Shown in pieces: positions 40,900 to 49,274 of a stretch of 64,000 bases of DNA (the first letter of the stretch is position 1; every line of letters begins with the position of its first letter). The notes under the pieces are model-generated. The model did not search any database. It was not told where the DNA came from and saw only the letters and a program-made list of their open reading frames with translations. The translations under genes and the position numbers were made by a program. The stretch comes from Mycolicibacterium sp. MU0053 (GTDB lineage Bacteria > Actinomycetota > Actinomycetes > Mycobacteriales > Mycobacteriaceae), in the NCBI RefSeq assembly GCF_963378095.1, contig NZ_OY726397.1, positions 2,976,001-3,040,000 of the forward strand, in the 5' to 3' direction.

Positions 40900-42704
40900 G
40901 TACTGAATCGTCAGCTGCCCAGATTCGCTACGAGCAACCGCGCGCGGGCGTGGCCCGAATCGTGCTCGCCAGCCCCGATAAACGCAACGCTCAGGACCGT
41001 GCGATGTTGCATGAGCTCGACGACGCGTACCTTCGCGCCGTCGGAGATGAATCCATCCGGGTCATCATCCTCGCCGCCGACGGACCGGACTTCTCGGCCG
41101 GCCACGACCTGCGAGCCGACACCGCCTATGACATGACCGGCGTCACCCCGCGCACGCTCACGGGTGGCTTCACCGCGCCGGGTGCCGAGGGCTGGTACGC
41201 CACCGAGGCCGAGCTATTCCTCGGATTGTGTCTGCGCTGGCGCGACATTCCGCGGCCGACCATCGCCCAGGTGCACGGGCGGGTGATCGGCGGCGGACTG
41301 GAACTCATCTGGCCGTGCGACCTGATCATCGCCGCCGACGACACGGTCTTCCACGACCCGATCAGCGCCTTTGGTTGCGCGGTCGCCGAATACTTCGTGC
41401 ACCCTTGGGAGCTGGGCCATCGGCGGGCCAAAGAGATGCTTTTCACCGGTGAGCCCATCGACGCGTTCGACGCCGAGGCACTTGGCATGGTCAACCGGGT
41501 CGTGGCCCGGCAGAAACTCGAAGCCGAGACGCTTGCGCTTGCCGAGCGGATCGCCAGCCGACCGAGCTTCGGCCTCCGGTTGGCCAAGCGTGCGGTCAAC
41601 AACGCGCTCGACTTACAGGGACAACGGGCCGCGGTGGAATGGGCCTTCGATGCCCACCACCTCGCACATTCGCACAACCGCGAACGTTACGACAGCATCG
41701 TCGATCCCGCCGGCGCCGAGCTGATCCGCGCCGAAGCCCGCAGCCGACACACCCGGCCTCGGGCCGGTTATCTGACGAATCCGATGACAGCCACCGATTC
41801 CAACGAGGAGGACCCGATGCAGCGGCAGTACACGACGATCGTCGAGGGAGGCGACTACTTCGAAGGCGCCCGCTGGCGCGACGGACGCTGGTATGTGTCC
41901 GACGCATTGAAGGGTGTGGTCTGCGCTTTCGACGCAGCCGGGCGGCGCGAGGATCTCATGCAGGTCGACGCACTGTGCTCGGGCTTGGGCTGGTTGCCGG
42001 ACGGCACGCTACTGGTGGTGTCCATGAAGGATCGAGCGTTGTTGGCGCGCAGCGTCGATGGATTCGTGCGCCGCCACGCGGACCTGTCCGAGCTGTCGCC
42101 CAATTGGATCAACGACATGTACGTCGATGCGATGGGTCGCGCCTGGGTGGGAACCATCGGGTTCGCGATTCACGAGGGCGAGACGCCGCGGCCCGGTGAG
42201 CTCTTCCGGGTCGACCCGGACGGGACCGTTGCCGTGGCTGCAAGTGACCTGTGGTGCCCCAACGGCGTCGTGGTCACCGCCGATGGCCGCACGTTGATCG
42301 TCGCCGAATCGTTCGCCGCTCGGCTCACGGCGTTCACCATCGATGCGGACGGAACGCTGGGCAATCGTCGTGTCTTCGCCCAGTTCGGTCCGCCCCCGGC
42401 ATTGGCCGGACCCGCGGAGATGATCGCGGCGACCGAGCTCGCCCCCGACGGCATGACGATCGATTCGCAGGACCATGTCTGGGTCGCCGACGCGAACCAT
42501 CAACGTTGTGTGCGCGTCTCCCCCTCCGGTCAGATCGTCGACGAAGTCGCCCATCCCGGAGGCGTCAACGTATACACCTGCGCCCTCGGTGGCCGAGACG
42601 GCCGACAATTGCTGCTCGCGGCGGCAGATGGATTCTTCGAAGCGATTCAGGGCGTCAGCGGGACCGCAGCATTGCTGTCCACGCCCGTCGACGTCCCCGC
42701 CTGA
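40896..42704 (+). CDS. Enoyl-CoA hydratase fused in frame to SMP-30/gluconolactonase domain
   Basis: One uninterrupted 602-codon frame. Residues 1 to about 285 are a crotonase-fold domain: VARIVLASPDKRNAQDRAML, oxyanion-hole DFSAGHDLR, HGRVIGGGLELIWPCDLIIA with Glu136, and AEYFVHPWELGHRRAKEMLF; the second hydratase Glu position is Ile (HDPISAFG). Residues 308-602 are a six-bladed SMP-30 propeller with metal ligands in DYFEGARW (Glu323), SPNWINDMYVDAMGRAWVGT, LWCPNGVVVTADG and LAPDGMTIDSQDHVWVADAN. Such lactonases hydrolyse lactone rings. Starts GTG 40896, coupled to the dehydrogenase stop. A strong internal start at 41817 could release the lactonase alone. Confidence 0.85.
   Translation: MSTESSAAQIRYEQPRAGVARIVLASPDKRNAQDRAMLHELDDAYLRAVGDESIRVIILAADGPDFSAGHDLRADTAYDMTGVTPRTLTGGFTAPGAEGWYATEAELFLGLCLRWRDIPRPTIAQVHGRVIGGGLELIWPCDLIIAADDTVFHDPISAFGCAVAEYFVHPWELGHRRAKEMLFTGEPIDAFDAEALGMVNRVVARQKLEAETLALAERIASRPSFGLRLAKRAVNNALDLQGQRAAVEWAFDAHHLAHSHNRERYDSIVDPAGAELIRAEARSRHTRPRAGYLTNPMTATDSNEEDPMQRQYTTIVEGGDYFEGARWRDGRWYVSDALKGVVCAFDAAGRREDLMQVDALCSGLGWLPDGTLLVVSMKDRALLARSVDGFVRRHADLSELSPNWINDMYVDAMGRAWVGTIGFAIHEGETPRPGELFRVDPDGTVAVAASDLWCPNGVVVTADGRTLIVAESFAARLTAFTIDADGTLGNRRVFAQFGPPPALAGPAEMIAATELAPDGMTIDSQDHVWVADANHQRCVRVSPSGQIVDEVAHPGGVNVYTCALGGRDGRQLLLAAADGFFEAIQGVSGTAALLSTPVDVPA
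41805..41819 (+). promoter_or_regulatory. Internal Shine-Dalgarno and ATG at the domain junction of the fusion
   Basis: GAGGAGG (41805-41811), a five-base spacer and ATG (41817-41819), in frame with the upstream hydratase (codon 308). This is a near-perfect ribosome site exactly where the SMP-30 domain begins (MQRQYTTIVEGGDYFEGARW). It suggests that the lactonase was, or still is, also made as a separate 295-residue protein (41817-42704), and that the hydratase stop codon was lost. Confidence 0.6.
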
Positions 42705-42722
42705 ACACACTCGACAGGATTG

Positions 42723-43535
42723 ATGATGACCAACAACGAAATCCCTTCCAACGGTGCTGATTCCGAAGTTCGATACGAAGTTCGAGATGGCGCGGCCTGG
42801 ATCATTCTCAACCGGCCGGCCGCCCGAAACGCGTTGTCGCACGAGCTTCTCGGAGGTGTCGGCGCCGGCCTGACCAGAGCCGCTGGCGACCCCGCGGTCC
42901 GGGCCGTGGTGATAGGTGCGGCCGGTACGGCATTCTGCGCCGGCGCCGACCTCAAACGAGTCGGCGCGATGAACGACCACGACAACGTGGTGGGCTTCCT
43001 GAAAGCAGCTGCGGCGCTTTTCGAACAGGTCGCCGAGCACCCGCAGCCCGTCATCGCCGCGGTCCAGGGCATCGCGGTCGCAGGGGGTTTGGAACTCGTA
43101 CTTGCCTGTGACCTCGTCATCGCCACCACGGACGCGGTGTTCAGCGACGGGCACGCCCGCTACGGGCTGTTCCCCGCAGCCGGCGGCGCCACCCGACTGC
43201 CCCGCAAGATCGGTCCCAACCGGGCCAAGCAGTTGCTGTTCACCGCCGAAAGCTGGACCGCGCAACGGATGTACGACGCCGGCCTGGTGAACGAGGTAGT
43301 GCCGAGCGACGAACTCGAGCACAGCGTGTCCGCGCTCGTAGTGCGAATCGCAAGGCACAGTCCACTGGGAATCACCGGGATGAAACGCCTCGTCGACGAC
43401 GGCTCCGACCGGCCGTTGCCCGAGGCACTCGCCTTGGAACTCGCAGCGTGTACCGAGTACGCGCAGAGTGTCGACTTCGCCGAGGGGCTGAGCGCCTTCG
43501 GCGAGCGGCGCGAGCCGAAGTTCATCGGGGCGTAG
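42723..43535 (+). CDS. Enoyl-CoA hydratase/isomerase family protein
   Basis: 270-residue crotonase: WIILNRPAARNALSHELLGG, oxyanion-hole FCAGADLKRVG, AVQGIAVAGGLELVLACDLV with the first Glu, then SDGHARYGLFPAAGGATRLP where the second hydratase Glu is not conserved, and C-terminal VDFAEGLSAFGERREPKF. This pattern is common in the broad family and leaves the reaction (hydratase, isomerase or hydrolase) open. Two ATG codons at 42723 and 42726; AGGA lies 4 or 7 nt upstream. 18 bp after the fusion gene. Confidence 0.87.
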   Translation: MMTNNEIPSNGADSEVRYEVRDGAAWIILNRPAARNALSHELLGGVGAGLTRAAGDPAVRAVVIGAAGTAFCAGADLKRVGAMNDHDNVVGFLKAAAALFEQVAEHPQPVIAAVQGIAVAGGLELVLACDLVIATTDAVFSDGHARYGLFPAAGGATRLPRKIGPNRAKQLLFTAESWTAQRMYDAGLVNEVVPSDELEHSVSALVVRIARHSPLGITGMKRLVDDGSDRPLPEALALELAACTEYAQSVDFAEGLSAFGERREPKFIGA

Positions 43536-43537
43536 CT

Positions 43538-44299
43538 ATGAAAATCGAGAACAAGGTCGTGGCGGTGGTCGGCGGGGCGTCGGGGTTGGGCCGCGCCGTC
43601 TGCGACGAGTTCGCCGCCGCGGAAAGCCGGGTCGTTGTCGTCGACCGGGATGGCGACGCGGCGCGGCGGGTGGCGGCCGGTTTGTCCGGTGCGCTGGCGG
43701 TGCAGGCGGACATCACCTGCGCCACGTCGATGGAGCAGGCCGTGGAGACAATCCTGGAGGCCTTCGGGGCGTTGCACGTCGATGTCAACACCGCCGGGGT
43801 GGTGACGGCGGCCAAACTGGTATCGAGGGGCCGGCCCGCCGAGCTGAGCCCGTTCGCGCACACCGTGGGCATCAACCTGATTGGGACGTTCAACGCGATG
43901 CGCGTCAGTGCCGCCGCGATGCTCCGCAACGAACTCGACGATGGCGAGCGAGGTGTCATCGTGAACACGGCGTCCGGTGCGGCATTCGAGGGACAGAGTG
44001 GACAGGCCGCCTACAGCGCGAGCAAGGCGGGCATCGTCGGTCTCACGTTGCCTGTCGCACGGGACTTGGCGGGCACCGGAATTCGGGTCAATGCCATTGC
44101 CCCGGGATTGTTCGACACCCCGATGTCGGCCGGGCTGCCCGACCCCGTGCGTGACGGCCTGTTGGAATCCGTGCTGGAACCGAAGCGGCTCGGCCGGCCC
44201 AACGAGTTCGCCCGGCTGGTGCGCCACCTGGTGGAGAACGAATACCTCAACGGTGAATGTGTTCGCCTCGACGCGGCGACACGCCTGCTTCCCCGATGA
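43538..44299 (+). CDS. HSD10-like 3-hydroxyacyl-CoA dehydrogenase (SDR)
   Basis: 253-residue SDR resembling the type 10 17-beta-hydroxysteroid / 3-hydroxy-2-methylbutyryl-CoA dehydrogenases. Cofactor motif VAVVGGASGLGRAVC with Asp in VVVVDRDGD (NAD), VNTAGVVTAAKLVSRG, and the characteristic block GVIVNTASGAAFEGQSGQ followed by AAYSASKAGIVGLTLPVARD with Ser-Tyr-Lys, then IAPGLFDTPM and YLNGECVRLDAATRLLP. This gives the third step (hydroxyacyl oxidation) of a beta-oxidation spiral. ATG start, 2 bp after the preceding hydratase. Confidence 0.9.
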   Translation: MKIENKVVAVVGGASGLGRAVCDEFAAAESRVVVVDRDGDAARRVAAGLSGALAVQADITCATSMEQAVETILEAFGALHVDVNTAGVVTAAKLVSRGRPAELSPFAHTVGINLIGTFNAMRVSAAAMLRNELDDGERGVIVNTASGAAFEGQSGQAAYSASKAGIVGLTLPVARDLAGTGIRVNAIAPGLFDTPMSAGLPDPVRDGLLESVLEPKRLGRPNEFARLVRHLVENEYLNGECVRLDAATRLLPR

Positions 44300-44323
44300 A
44301 CACCTCGGCCAGTACAGTTATCT

Positions 44324-44337
44324 TTACCAGCGAGAAT
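44324..44337 (+). promoter_or_regulatory. Candidate TetR operator (site F), autoregulatory
   Basis: TTAC-CAGCGA-GAAT; on the minus strand it reads GCTGGTAAAGAT, matching the GGTAARGT core of the other sites. It starts at the last base of a possible -10 box TATCTT (44319-44324), with TGAACA 16 bp further upstream as a -35 candidate, and ends 34 bp before the TetR start codon at 44372. Placement is typical of autorepression. Confidence 0.55.
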
Positions 44338-44371
44338 GGAATGCGCCGTGGCGCAGCGGGAGGGAGTCCGA

Positions 44372-44959
44372 ATGGCACGCCGACGCGTCACCTCCGTGCA
44401 GGAGTTGGTGGACGCCGCGGCGCGGGTGTTCGAACGGGTCGGCTATGTCGATGCGACCATCGCCGACATCGCCGCGGAAGCCGGGGTCAGCAAGCCCACC
44501 GTGTACCAGTACGTCGACTCCAAGCGCTGGCTACTGGAAACCATCGTCGAGCAGATCATCTATCCGCTCCGACACAACATCGAACAGATTCTGACCAGCG
44601 ATGATGCGGCGCGAGACAAACTGGTCGAGTTCATCCGCGTGCACGTCGAATCAGCCATCACCTATCGGACGTACTACGCGGTCCTCACCGCGGACCAGCA
44701 CCAACTCTCTCCACAGGCGTTGCGCAACTACCTGTCCTGGGCTCGCGACGTCAACCACGCCACCGAGAAGTTGCTCCACGAATGTGCTGAAGCCGGTGTC
44801 ATCCGGGACGATCTGGACATCGGCACCTCGGCGCACCTGCTCAATGGGATGCTGCTGTCCATCGCCCGCTGGTTCCACAGCACCGGCCGTGTCACCGCCG
44901 AGGAACTCGTGGACCAGGTGGTGGGGATGCTCAGCGGCTACATCCTCGATCAGCCCTGA
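44372..44959 (+). CDS. TetR-family transcriptional regulator
   Basis: 195 residues. The N-terminal helix-turn-helix spans about 25-55: ATIADIAAEAGVSKPTVYQY, then VDSKRWLLETI. The C-terminal ligand domain is helical (VESAITYRTYYAVLTADQHQ, AHLLNGMLLSIARWFH), similar in style to actinobacterial repressors of lipid catabolism that respond to acyl-CoA esters. I chose ATG 44372, with GGGAG about 8 nt upstream; an ATG at 44336 would overlap site F. It is the best candidate for binding the repeated operator motif, including the one before its own gene. Confidence 0.92.
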   Translation: MARRRVTSVQELVDAAARVFERVGYVDATIADIAAEAGVSKPTVYQYVDSKRWLLETIVEQIIYPLRHNIEQILTSDDAARDKLVEFIRVHVESAITYRTYYAVLTADQHQLSPQALRNYLSWARDVNHATEKLLHECAEAGVIRDDLDIGTSAHLLNGMLLSIARWFHSTGRVTAEELVDQVVGMLSGYILDQP

Positions 44960-44983
44960 TCCCGGTCCGATTCCCGGACAACC

Positions 44984-44997
44984 TAACCAGCAAGTAA
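44984..44997 (+). promoter_or_regulatory. Candidate TetR operator (site E)
   Basis: TAAC-CAGCAA-GTAA in the 132-bp gap between the TetR and acyl-CoA ligase genes, 95 bp before the ligase start. Read on the minus strand it gives GCTGGTTAGGT, one mismatch from the GGTAARGT core. No clear -10 box is positioned against it, so this is a weaker case than sites A, B, D and F. Confidence 0.45.
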
Positions 44998-45091
44998 CTA
45001 TTCATGTGCAGTCGAAGACCCCTGGTCGGGTACGGCTGCGCACTCGCACCACATCGAACTTCACCCGCGAGCAGAAGTCAGGAGACGTGCC

Positions 45092-46639
45092 GTGACCACC
45101 CCCGCTGAGGTACTGCGCCGCAATGCGATGACAGCAGGCGACAAAGCCGCTGTGCGATTCGAGGGCAGGACACAAACTCATCGCGAATTATACGAGCGCG
45201 CAAAGCGACTCACAAACGCACTTCGAGCGCACGGAATCACCAAAGGTGAGCGCGTTGCCGTCGCCGCGGACAACTGCTTCGAGACCATGGAGATTGTGGC
45301 CGGGCTGACCTTGGGCGGCTACGTCCGCTGTCCGCTGTACGCCCACGATGGCCCGGACCGACATCGTTACCTGATCGGTCTCACCGAGCCCGCCGCGATC
45401 ATCGTGCAGGACAAGTACTTCGCTGCCCTGGCGCCGGTATTCGCTCAGTGTCCGTCCATGCGGGCTGTTGTGGTCCTGGGTTCCGAAGCCGCGTCGCCGG
45501 CTCTCGACTACGAGGCGATCCTGAGGCAGGCGACAGTCGACGAGCCGGACGCGGAGATCGCGCCCGACGACGCGCACCAGATCCGTTTCTCCGCGGGCAC
45601 CACCGGACTACCCAAAGGCATCCTGCACACGCTAGGCGCGTGGATGGCCGCCGGCGACGAGGTGCTCGCCGATGTGTCACCGCCGCTGACCGCGGAGGAT
45701 TGCTATCTCGCAGCAAGCCCGCTGACCCACGCTGCGAGCGTCCCCGTGTGGCCGATCCTGGCCGCCGGCGGAACCATCGTGGTGATGCCCGCATTCGACG
45801 CGGGCAGGTTCCTGCAACTGGTGGAGGACGAGCATGTCACCGTGACGCTCCTCGTCGCCACCATGGTGCAGATGATCACCACCCACCCGGAGGCCACGGC
45901 GCACGATCTGTCCAGTTTACGGGCCGTCTTCTACGGGGCGTCGCCGATACCCGAGACCACCCTGGTCGCCGCATTGCGGTTGTGGGGCAACGTGATGTAC
46001 CAGAGCTACGGGCAAAGCGAGGCCATCCCGGTGGCGGCACTGCTGCCCGAGCATCACGTTGTCGACGGTTCACCCGAACAGCGCCGGCGCCTGCGTTCCG
46101 CCGGAAAGGCAACGCCGAATTCCGGGATCCGTATCGTCGACGAGGACGACAATATCTTGCCGCCGGGGAAGGTTGGCGAGATCGTGGTCAACTCCCCCGG
46201 CCGGATGAAGGAGATCTGGCGCGCACCGGAGGTCACCGCGCAGCGGCTGACCGAGGACGGGTGGGTGCGTACCCGCGATATGGGATGGCTGGACCACGAT
46301 GGGTTCCTCTACCTGGCCGACCGCAAGGAGGACATGATCATCTCCGGCGGCTACAACATCTGGCCGGCCGAGTTGGAGAACGTTCTGGTGGAGCACCCGG
46401 CCGTCCGCGAGGCCGCCGTGGTGGGCATCCCGCACGAGAAGTGGGTCGAAACCCCGCACGCCGACGTCGTCCTCGAAGATGGCTGTGCCGCAACCGTTTC
46501 CCCACAAGATCTGATCGATTGGACGCGGGAGCGTCTCGGGTCGGTCAAGAAGATCACCAGCGTCGCGTTTGTCGAGACGCTGCCGAAGACCCCGATCGGG
46601 AAGGTGTTGCGGCGCGAGATCCGCGACCGGTACCGCTGA
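45092..46639 (+). CDS. Acyl-CoA ligase (class I adenylate-forming enzyme)
   Basis: 515 residues. Activates a carboxylic acid to its CoA thioester through an acyl-adenylate. Core motifs: P-loop [33 protein letters not shown] (A5), GWVRTRDMGWLDHDGFLYLA (A7) with its Asp, DRKEDMIISGGYNIWPAELE (A8), and the catalytic Lys in LPKTPIGKVLRREI near the end. The acid is not predictable. GTG start with GGAG 9 nt upstream. It shares close motif wording with the ligase at 60185-61786, so the two look like paralogues. Ends convergent with mceF. Confidence 0.92.
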   Translation: MTTPAEVLRRNAMTAGDKAAVRFEGRTQTHRELYERAKRLTNALRAHGITKGERVAVAADNCFETMEIVAGLTLGGYVRCPLYAHDGPDRHRYLIGLTEPAAIIVQDKYFAALAPVFAQCPSMRAVVVLGSEAASPALDYEAILRQATVDEPDAEIAPDDAHQIRFSAGTTGLPKGILHTLGAWMAAGDEVLADVSPPLTAEDCYLAASPLTHAASVPVWPILAAGGTIVVMPAFDAGRFLQLVEDEHVTVTLLVATMVQMITTHPEATAHDLSSLRAVFYGASPIPETTLVAALRLWGNVMYQSYGQSEAIPVAALLPEHHVVDGSPEQRRRLRSAGKATPNSGIRIVDEDDNILPPGKVGEIVVNSPGRMKEIWRAPEVTAQRLTEDGWVRTRDMGWLDHDGFLYLADRKEDMIISGGYNIWPAELENVLVEHPAVREAAVVGIPHEKWVETPHADVVLEDGCAATVSPQDLIDWTRERLGSVKKITSVAFVETLPKTPIGKVLRREIRDRYR

Positions 46640-46647
46640 TTTCCAGT

Positions 46648-46696
46648 GATTTCGGTGCGCTGGGGGGCGCTGAGCGCCCCCCAGCGCACCGAAATC
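46648..46696. terminator. Bidirectional hairpin terminator between ligase and mce operon
   Basis: A perfect 24-bp inverted repeat with a single central base: the left arm is 46648-46671 (GATTTCGGTGCGCTGG onward), the right arm 46673-46696. It starts 9 bp after the ligase stop and ends 9 bp before the mceF stop, so it fills the convergent gap. There is no T-run on either strand, the form often proposed for mycobacterial terminators. It could also be a member of a repeated intergenic palindrome family. Confidence 0.75.
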
Positions 46697-46705
46697 GCCA
46701 CTGCG

Positions 46706-48142
46706 TCAGGGCATCAGCAGGCTCTGCCAGGTACGCTCCCCCTCGGGCGCCGGGGCCAAATTGGTCTGAGTGACGGTCTTGCCGTCCGGTCCCACGTACG
46801 TCCCGGTCGCCGGGTCGTACTCGGCGAACGCCACCGGCGGGACCGGTGCCGCATCGGCCGCCGGCGCGCTGGTCAACTGCGGGATGTCCTGCCCGGACAG
46901 CGTCGCGTTGGGATCACCCTTCCAGTTGAGGCCGTCGTTGAGCGGGACATACTCTTCATCGCTCTCACACATCTGCCACGTGGGGGCCCGCTTGCCCGGC
47001 CGCGTCACACACGGCGTGTTGCGGGCGCCGCGCACGTTGAAGCCCGAATCCTGCGGGGTTCGGCAGTACAGATCGCCGGGCGGCCGGTCCGGATAGTCCT
47101 GGAGCGACGGCACCCGCTGCTGAGCGACCGGGAGGAATCCGGTGGTGCACGGTGGCGGCAGGTTCACGTTCAAGTTGAAACTCAGGTAGGCGCCCGTGTA
47201 CTTCTGGGGGGCGTTGCGGTTGGCCACCCCGATGGCCTGCATGGCGGCCGCACCCTGCGGTAGCAACACCAGCAATTGCTCGATGTTGTCCCGGTAGGTG
47301 ACGGCCACCTCTCCGAGACTGACCATGTTGGCCAGCACAATGGGTAGCGTCGGCGCTACCCGGTCGAACAGCTGTCGCACTTCGCCGAGGGCCGAGGGGC
47401 CGTCCCGTAGGACGCCCTGCAGATCACCGTCGGTGGCTCGCAGCTGGTCGGTGACGGACGCGACGTTGGCCGCCCAGGCCCGCACGGCATCCGAGGTCTC
47501 GGTCTGCGTATTGAGCACCGGCGCGGCCTGGTCGAGTAATGCGGTCCAGGCGTCCAGGTTCTCCTCGGCGTCGAGGGCGACTGCAGCTGAGCCCTTGACC
47601 AGCCGCGAGATCTCCGGTCCCAGACCACCGACGGCAAGATAGGCCTCATCGACAAGTGTCTTCAGATTGTCCTGCGGCACGGCGCCCAAACCCGCGTTGG
47701 TGGCATCCAGCAGCGTGTTGATGTCGGGCGGCACCGAGGTCCGATCGACGGGTATCACGTCACCGTCCTTCAGGTCCGGCCCCTCGCCGCTGCGCGGTAA
47801 CAGGGTGATGAACTGTTCACCGACCGCAGTCTGGCTGTGCACCTGGGCATCGAGGTCGGCGGGGATCCTGGTGTTGGAGTCCAATGTCAACTGCGCTTGC
47901 ACCCCGCCGCCGCGCATGAGCATGACCGATGTCACCTCACCGACCGCAGTGCCCCGGTAGGTCACGTTCGCGCGTTCGTAGAGCCCAGCCGCATCCGGCA
48001 GTTCGACAGTCACGCTGTACTTTCCGATGTCGAACAACAAGCTGGGCAGTTTGATGTAGACCAACATCAGCGAAACGAAAGCCAGCGTCGACACCGTGCC
48101 GACGATGGCCAACTGCAGCCAAATCCGTCTGGTTATGCGCAT
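46706..48142 (-). CDS. mceF: Mce family protein MceF
   Basis: 478 residues; one of six MCE (MlaD-like) subunits that form the periplasm-spanning tunnel of a mycobacterial lipid importer. An N-terminal membrane helix (about 9-29, LQLAIVGTVSTLAFVSLML), the MCE domain (YSVTVELPDAAGLYERANVT, GTAVGEVTSVML, VGEQFITLLPR), a long helical region (about 140-310) and a cysteine-containing Pro-rich C-terminal tail (LPPPCTTGFLP, LYCRTPQ, TPCVTRPG, MCESDEE). Last gene of the operon; one base separates it from the mceE stop. No mce-associated (mas) genes follow. Confidence 0.93.
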   Translation of the reverse strand: MRITRRIWLQLAIVGTVSTLAFVSLMLVYIKLPSLLFDIGKYSVTVELPDAAGLYERANVTYRGTAVGEVTSVMLMRGGGVQAQLTLDSNTRIPADLDAQVHSQTAVGEQFITLLPRSGEGPDLKDGDVIPVDRTSVPPDINTLLDATNAGLGAVPQDNLKTLVDEAYLAVGGLGPEISRLVKGSAAVALDAEENLDAWTALLDQAAPVLNTQTETSDAVRAWAANVASVTDQLRATDGDLQGVLRDGPSALGEVRQLFDRVAPTLPIVLANMVSLGEVAVTYRDNIEQLLVLLPQGAAAMQAIGVANRNAPQKYTGAYLSFNLNVNLPPPCTTGFLPVAQQRVPSLQDYPDRPPGDLYCRTPQDSGFNVRGARNTPCVTRPGKRAPTWQMCESDEEYVPLNDGLNWKGDPNATLSGQDIPQLTSAPAADAAPVPPVAFAEYDPATGTYVGPDGKTVTQTNLAPAPEGERTWQSLLMP

Positions 48143-48143
48143 T

Positions 48144-49274
48144 TCAGCGGCCCTGATCCATTCGGTAGGGGACCACCAGCGGGTTTCCGGCGGTGTACGG
48201 GCTGGGCAGTTGCCCGATGGTGCGGCCCCACTGCATCTCCAGTTCGGTCAGGTTGCCCTCCCAGCGGGTGCCGGTGAAGAACGACGAGTCCAGCCGACTC
48301 AGCGTGAGGTCGATCACCGCGCTGAGATTCGAATAGTCGCCACGCTGCCATTTGGTGATCGTCTCCTTGGGCCACGGGAAGGTGGAGTAGAAGCTCAGGG
48401 AGCGGGTCAACGACGGGCCCGCGTCGGCCAGCGACTGTAGCACCGGCCCGAGGTCCTTGAGCTCCTTGACCAGGTTCTCCTTGGTCAAATGAACTGAGTC
48501 ACCAGCTAATTCACTGAATCGTCCCATTTGGTGAAATGCGTCGGTGAGGGTGTCGCGTTGGTCCCGCAGTACCGCCACGGCATCCGGCAGCGTGCGCAGC
48601 GCGTTGTCGACGACGGGCCGCTGATCGGCCACCTGACCGACGAGCGAGTTGAGGCTTTCGACGGCTCCGATGATCTCCTCGGTTTGGTTCTCGCCGTGCT
48701 CGATGAACAGATCGACCTGTTCGATCAGGCTGCGCAGATCATCTTCGCGGCCCGCGAACGCCGTGCTCAACGACTGGGTGATGTCGTGGAGGTTGCCGAT
48801 GCCGCCCTGGTTGAGCAGCAACGACACCGCGGCCAACGCCTGTTCGGTGGAGGGGTAGCGGCTGCCCGACGACAGCGGGATCAACGATCCGTCCTGCAGT
48901 CGTCCGGAGGGCGGGGCATCGGTGGGCGCCGCCAGTTCGATGTGCAGCGAGCCGAGCAGGCTGGTTTGTCCGACGGTAGCGGTGGTGTTGGCCGGCAACT
49001 CGACGTCCCCGTTGAGCCGCATGGTCACCAGGGCGTGCCAATCCTGCAACTCGATCTTGGTGACGTTGCCGACGGTGACGTCGTCGACCCGCACCCGGGA
49101 GTTGCGCTCGATGTTGTCGACATCGGGCAATTGCGCCCGCACTGTGTAGGCTCCCGGCCCGCCGCCCTCGGTCCCGGGCAACGGCAACGTGTTCGCGCCC
49201 TGCCACTCTGAGCAGCCGGACACCGCGAGGCTGACGGATACCGCCAGCGCCGCAGTTCCCACCACGCGCCTCAT
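48144..49274 (-). CDS. mceE: Mce family lipoprotein MceE
   Basis: 376 residues. The N-terminus is a lipoprotein signal, MRRVVGTAALAVSVSLAVSG followed by Cys (lipobox VSGC), as in the fifth subunit (LprK-like) of mycobacterial mce operons. MCE domain: AYTVRAQLPDVDNIERNSRV, VDDVTVGNVTKIEL, TVGQTSLLGSLHIEL. The helical part covers about 170-330. The open frame continues upstream inside mceD, but ATG 49274 overlaps the mceD stop (ATGA) and gives the lipobox. Confidence 0.93.
   Translation of the reverse strand: MRRVVGTAALAVSVSLAVSGCSEWQGANTLPLPGTEGGGPGAYTVRAQLPDVDNIERNSRVRVDDVTVGNVTKIELQDWHALVTMRLNGDVELPANTTATVGQTSLLGSLHIELAAPTDAPPSGRLQDGSLIPLSSGSRYPSTEQALAAVSLLLNQGGIGNLHDITQSLSTAFAGREDDLRSLIEQVDLFIEHGENQTEEIIGAVESLNSLVGQVADQRPVVDNALRTLPDAVAVLRDQRDTLTDAFHQMGRFSELAGDSVHLTKENLVKELKDLGPVLQSLADAGPSLTRSLSFYSTFPWPKETITKWQRGDYSNLSAVIDLTLSRLDSSFFTGTRWEGNLTELEMQWGRTIGQLPSPYTAGNPLVVPYRMDQGR

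Noticed and set aside
36365..46639. Assignment of the plus cluster to cholesterol catabolism
   Set aside because: No kstD, hsa, ring-degrading or CYP125 genes are present, and the operator motif is not the KstR or KstR2 pattern as I remember it. Only the general beta-oxidation character is supported.
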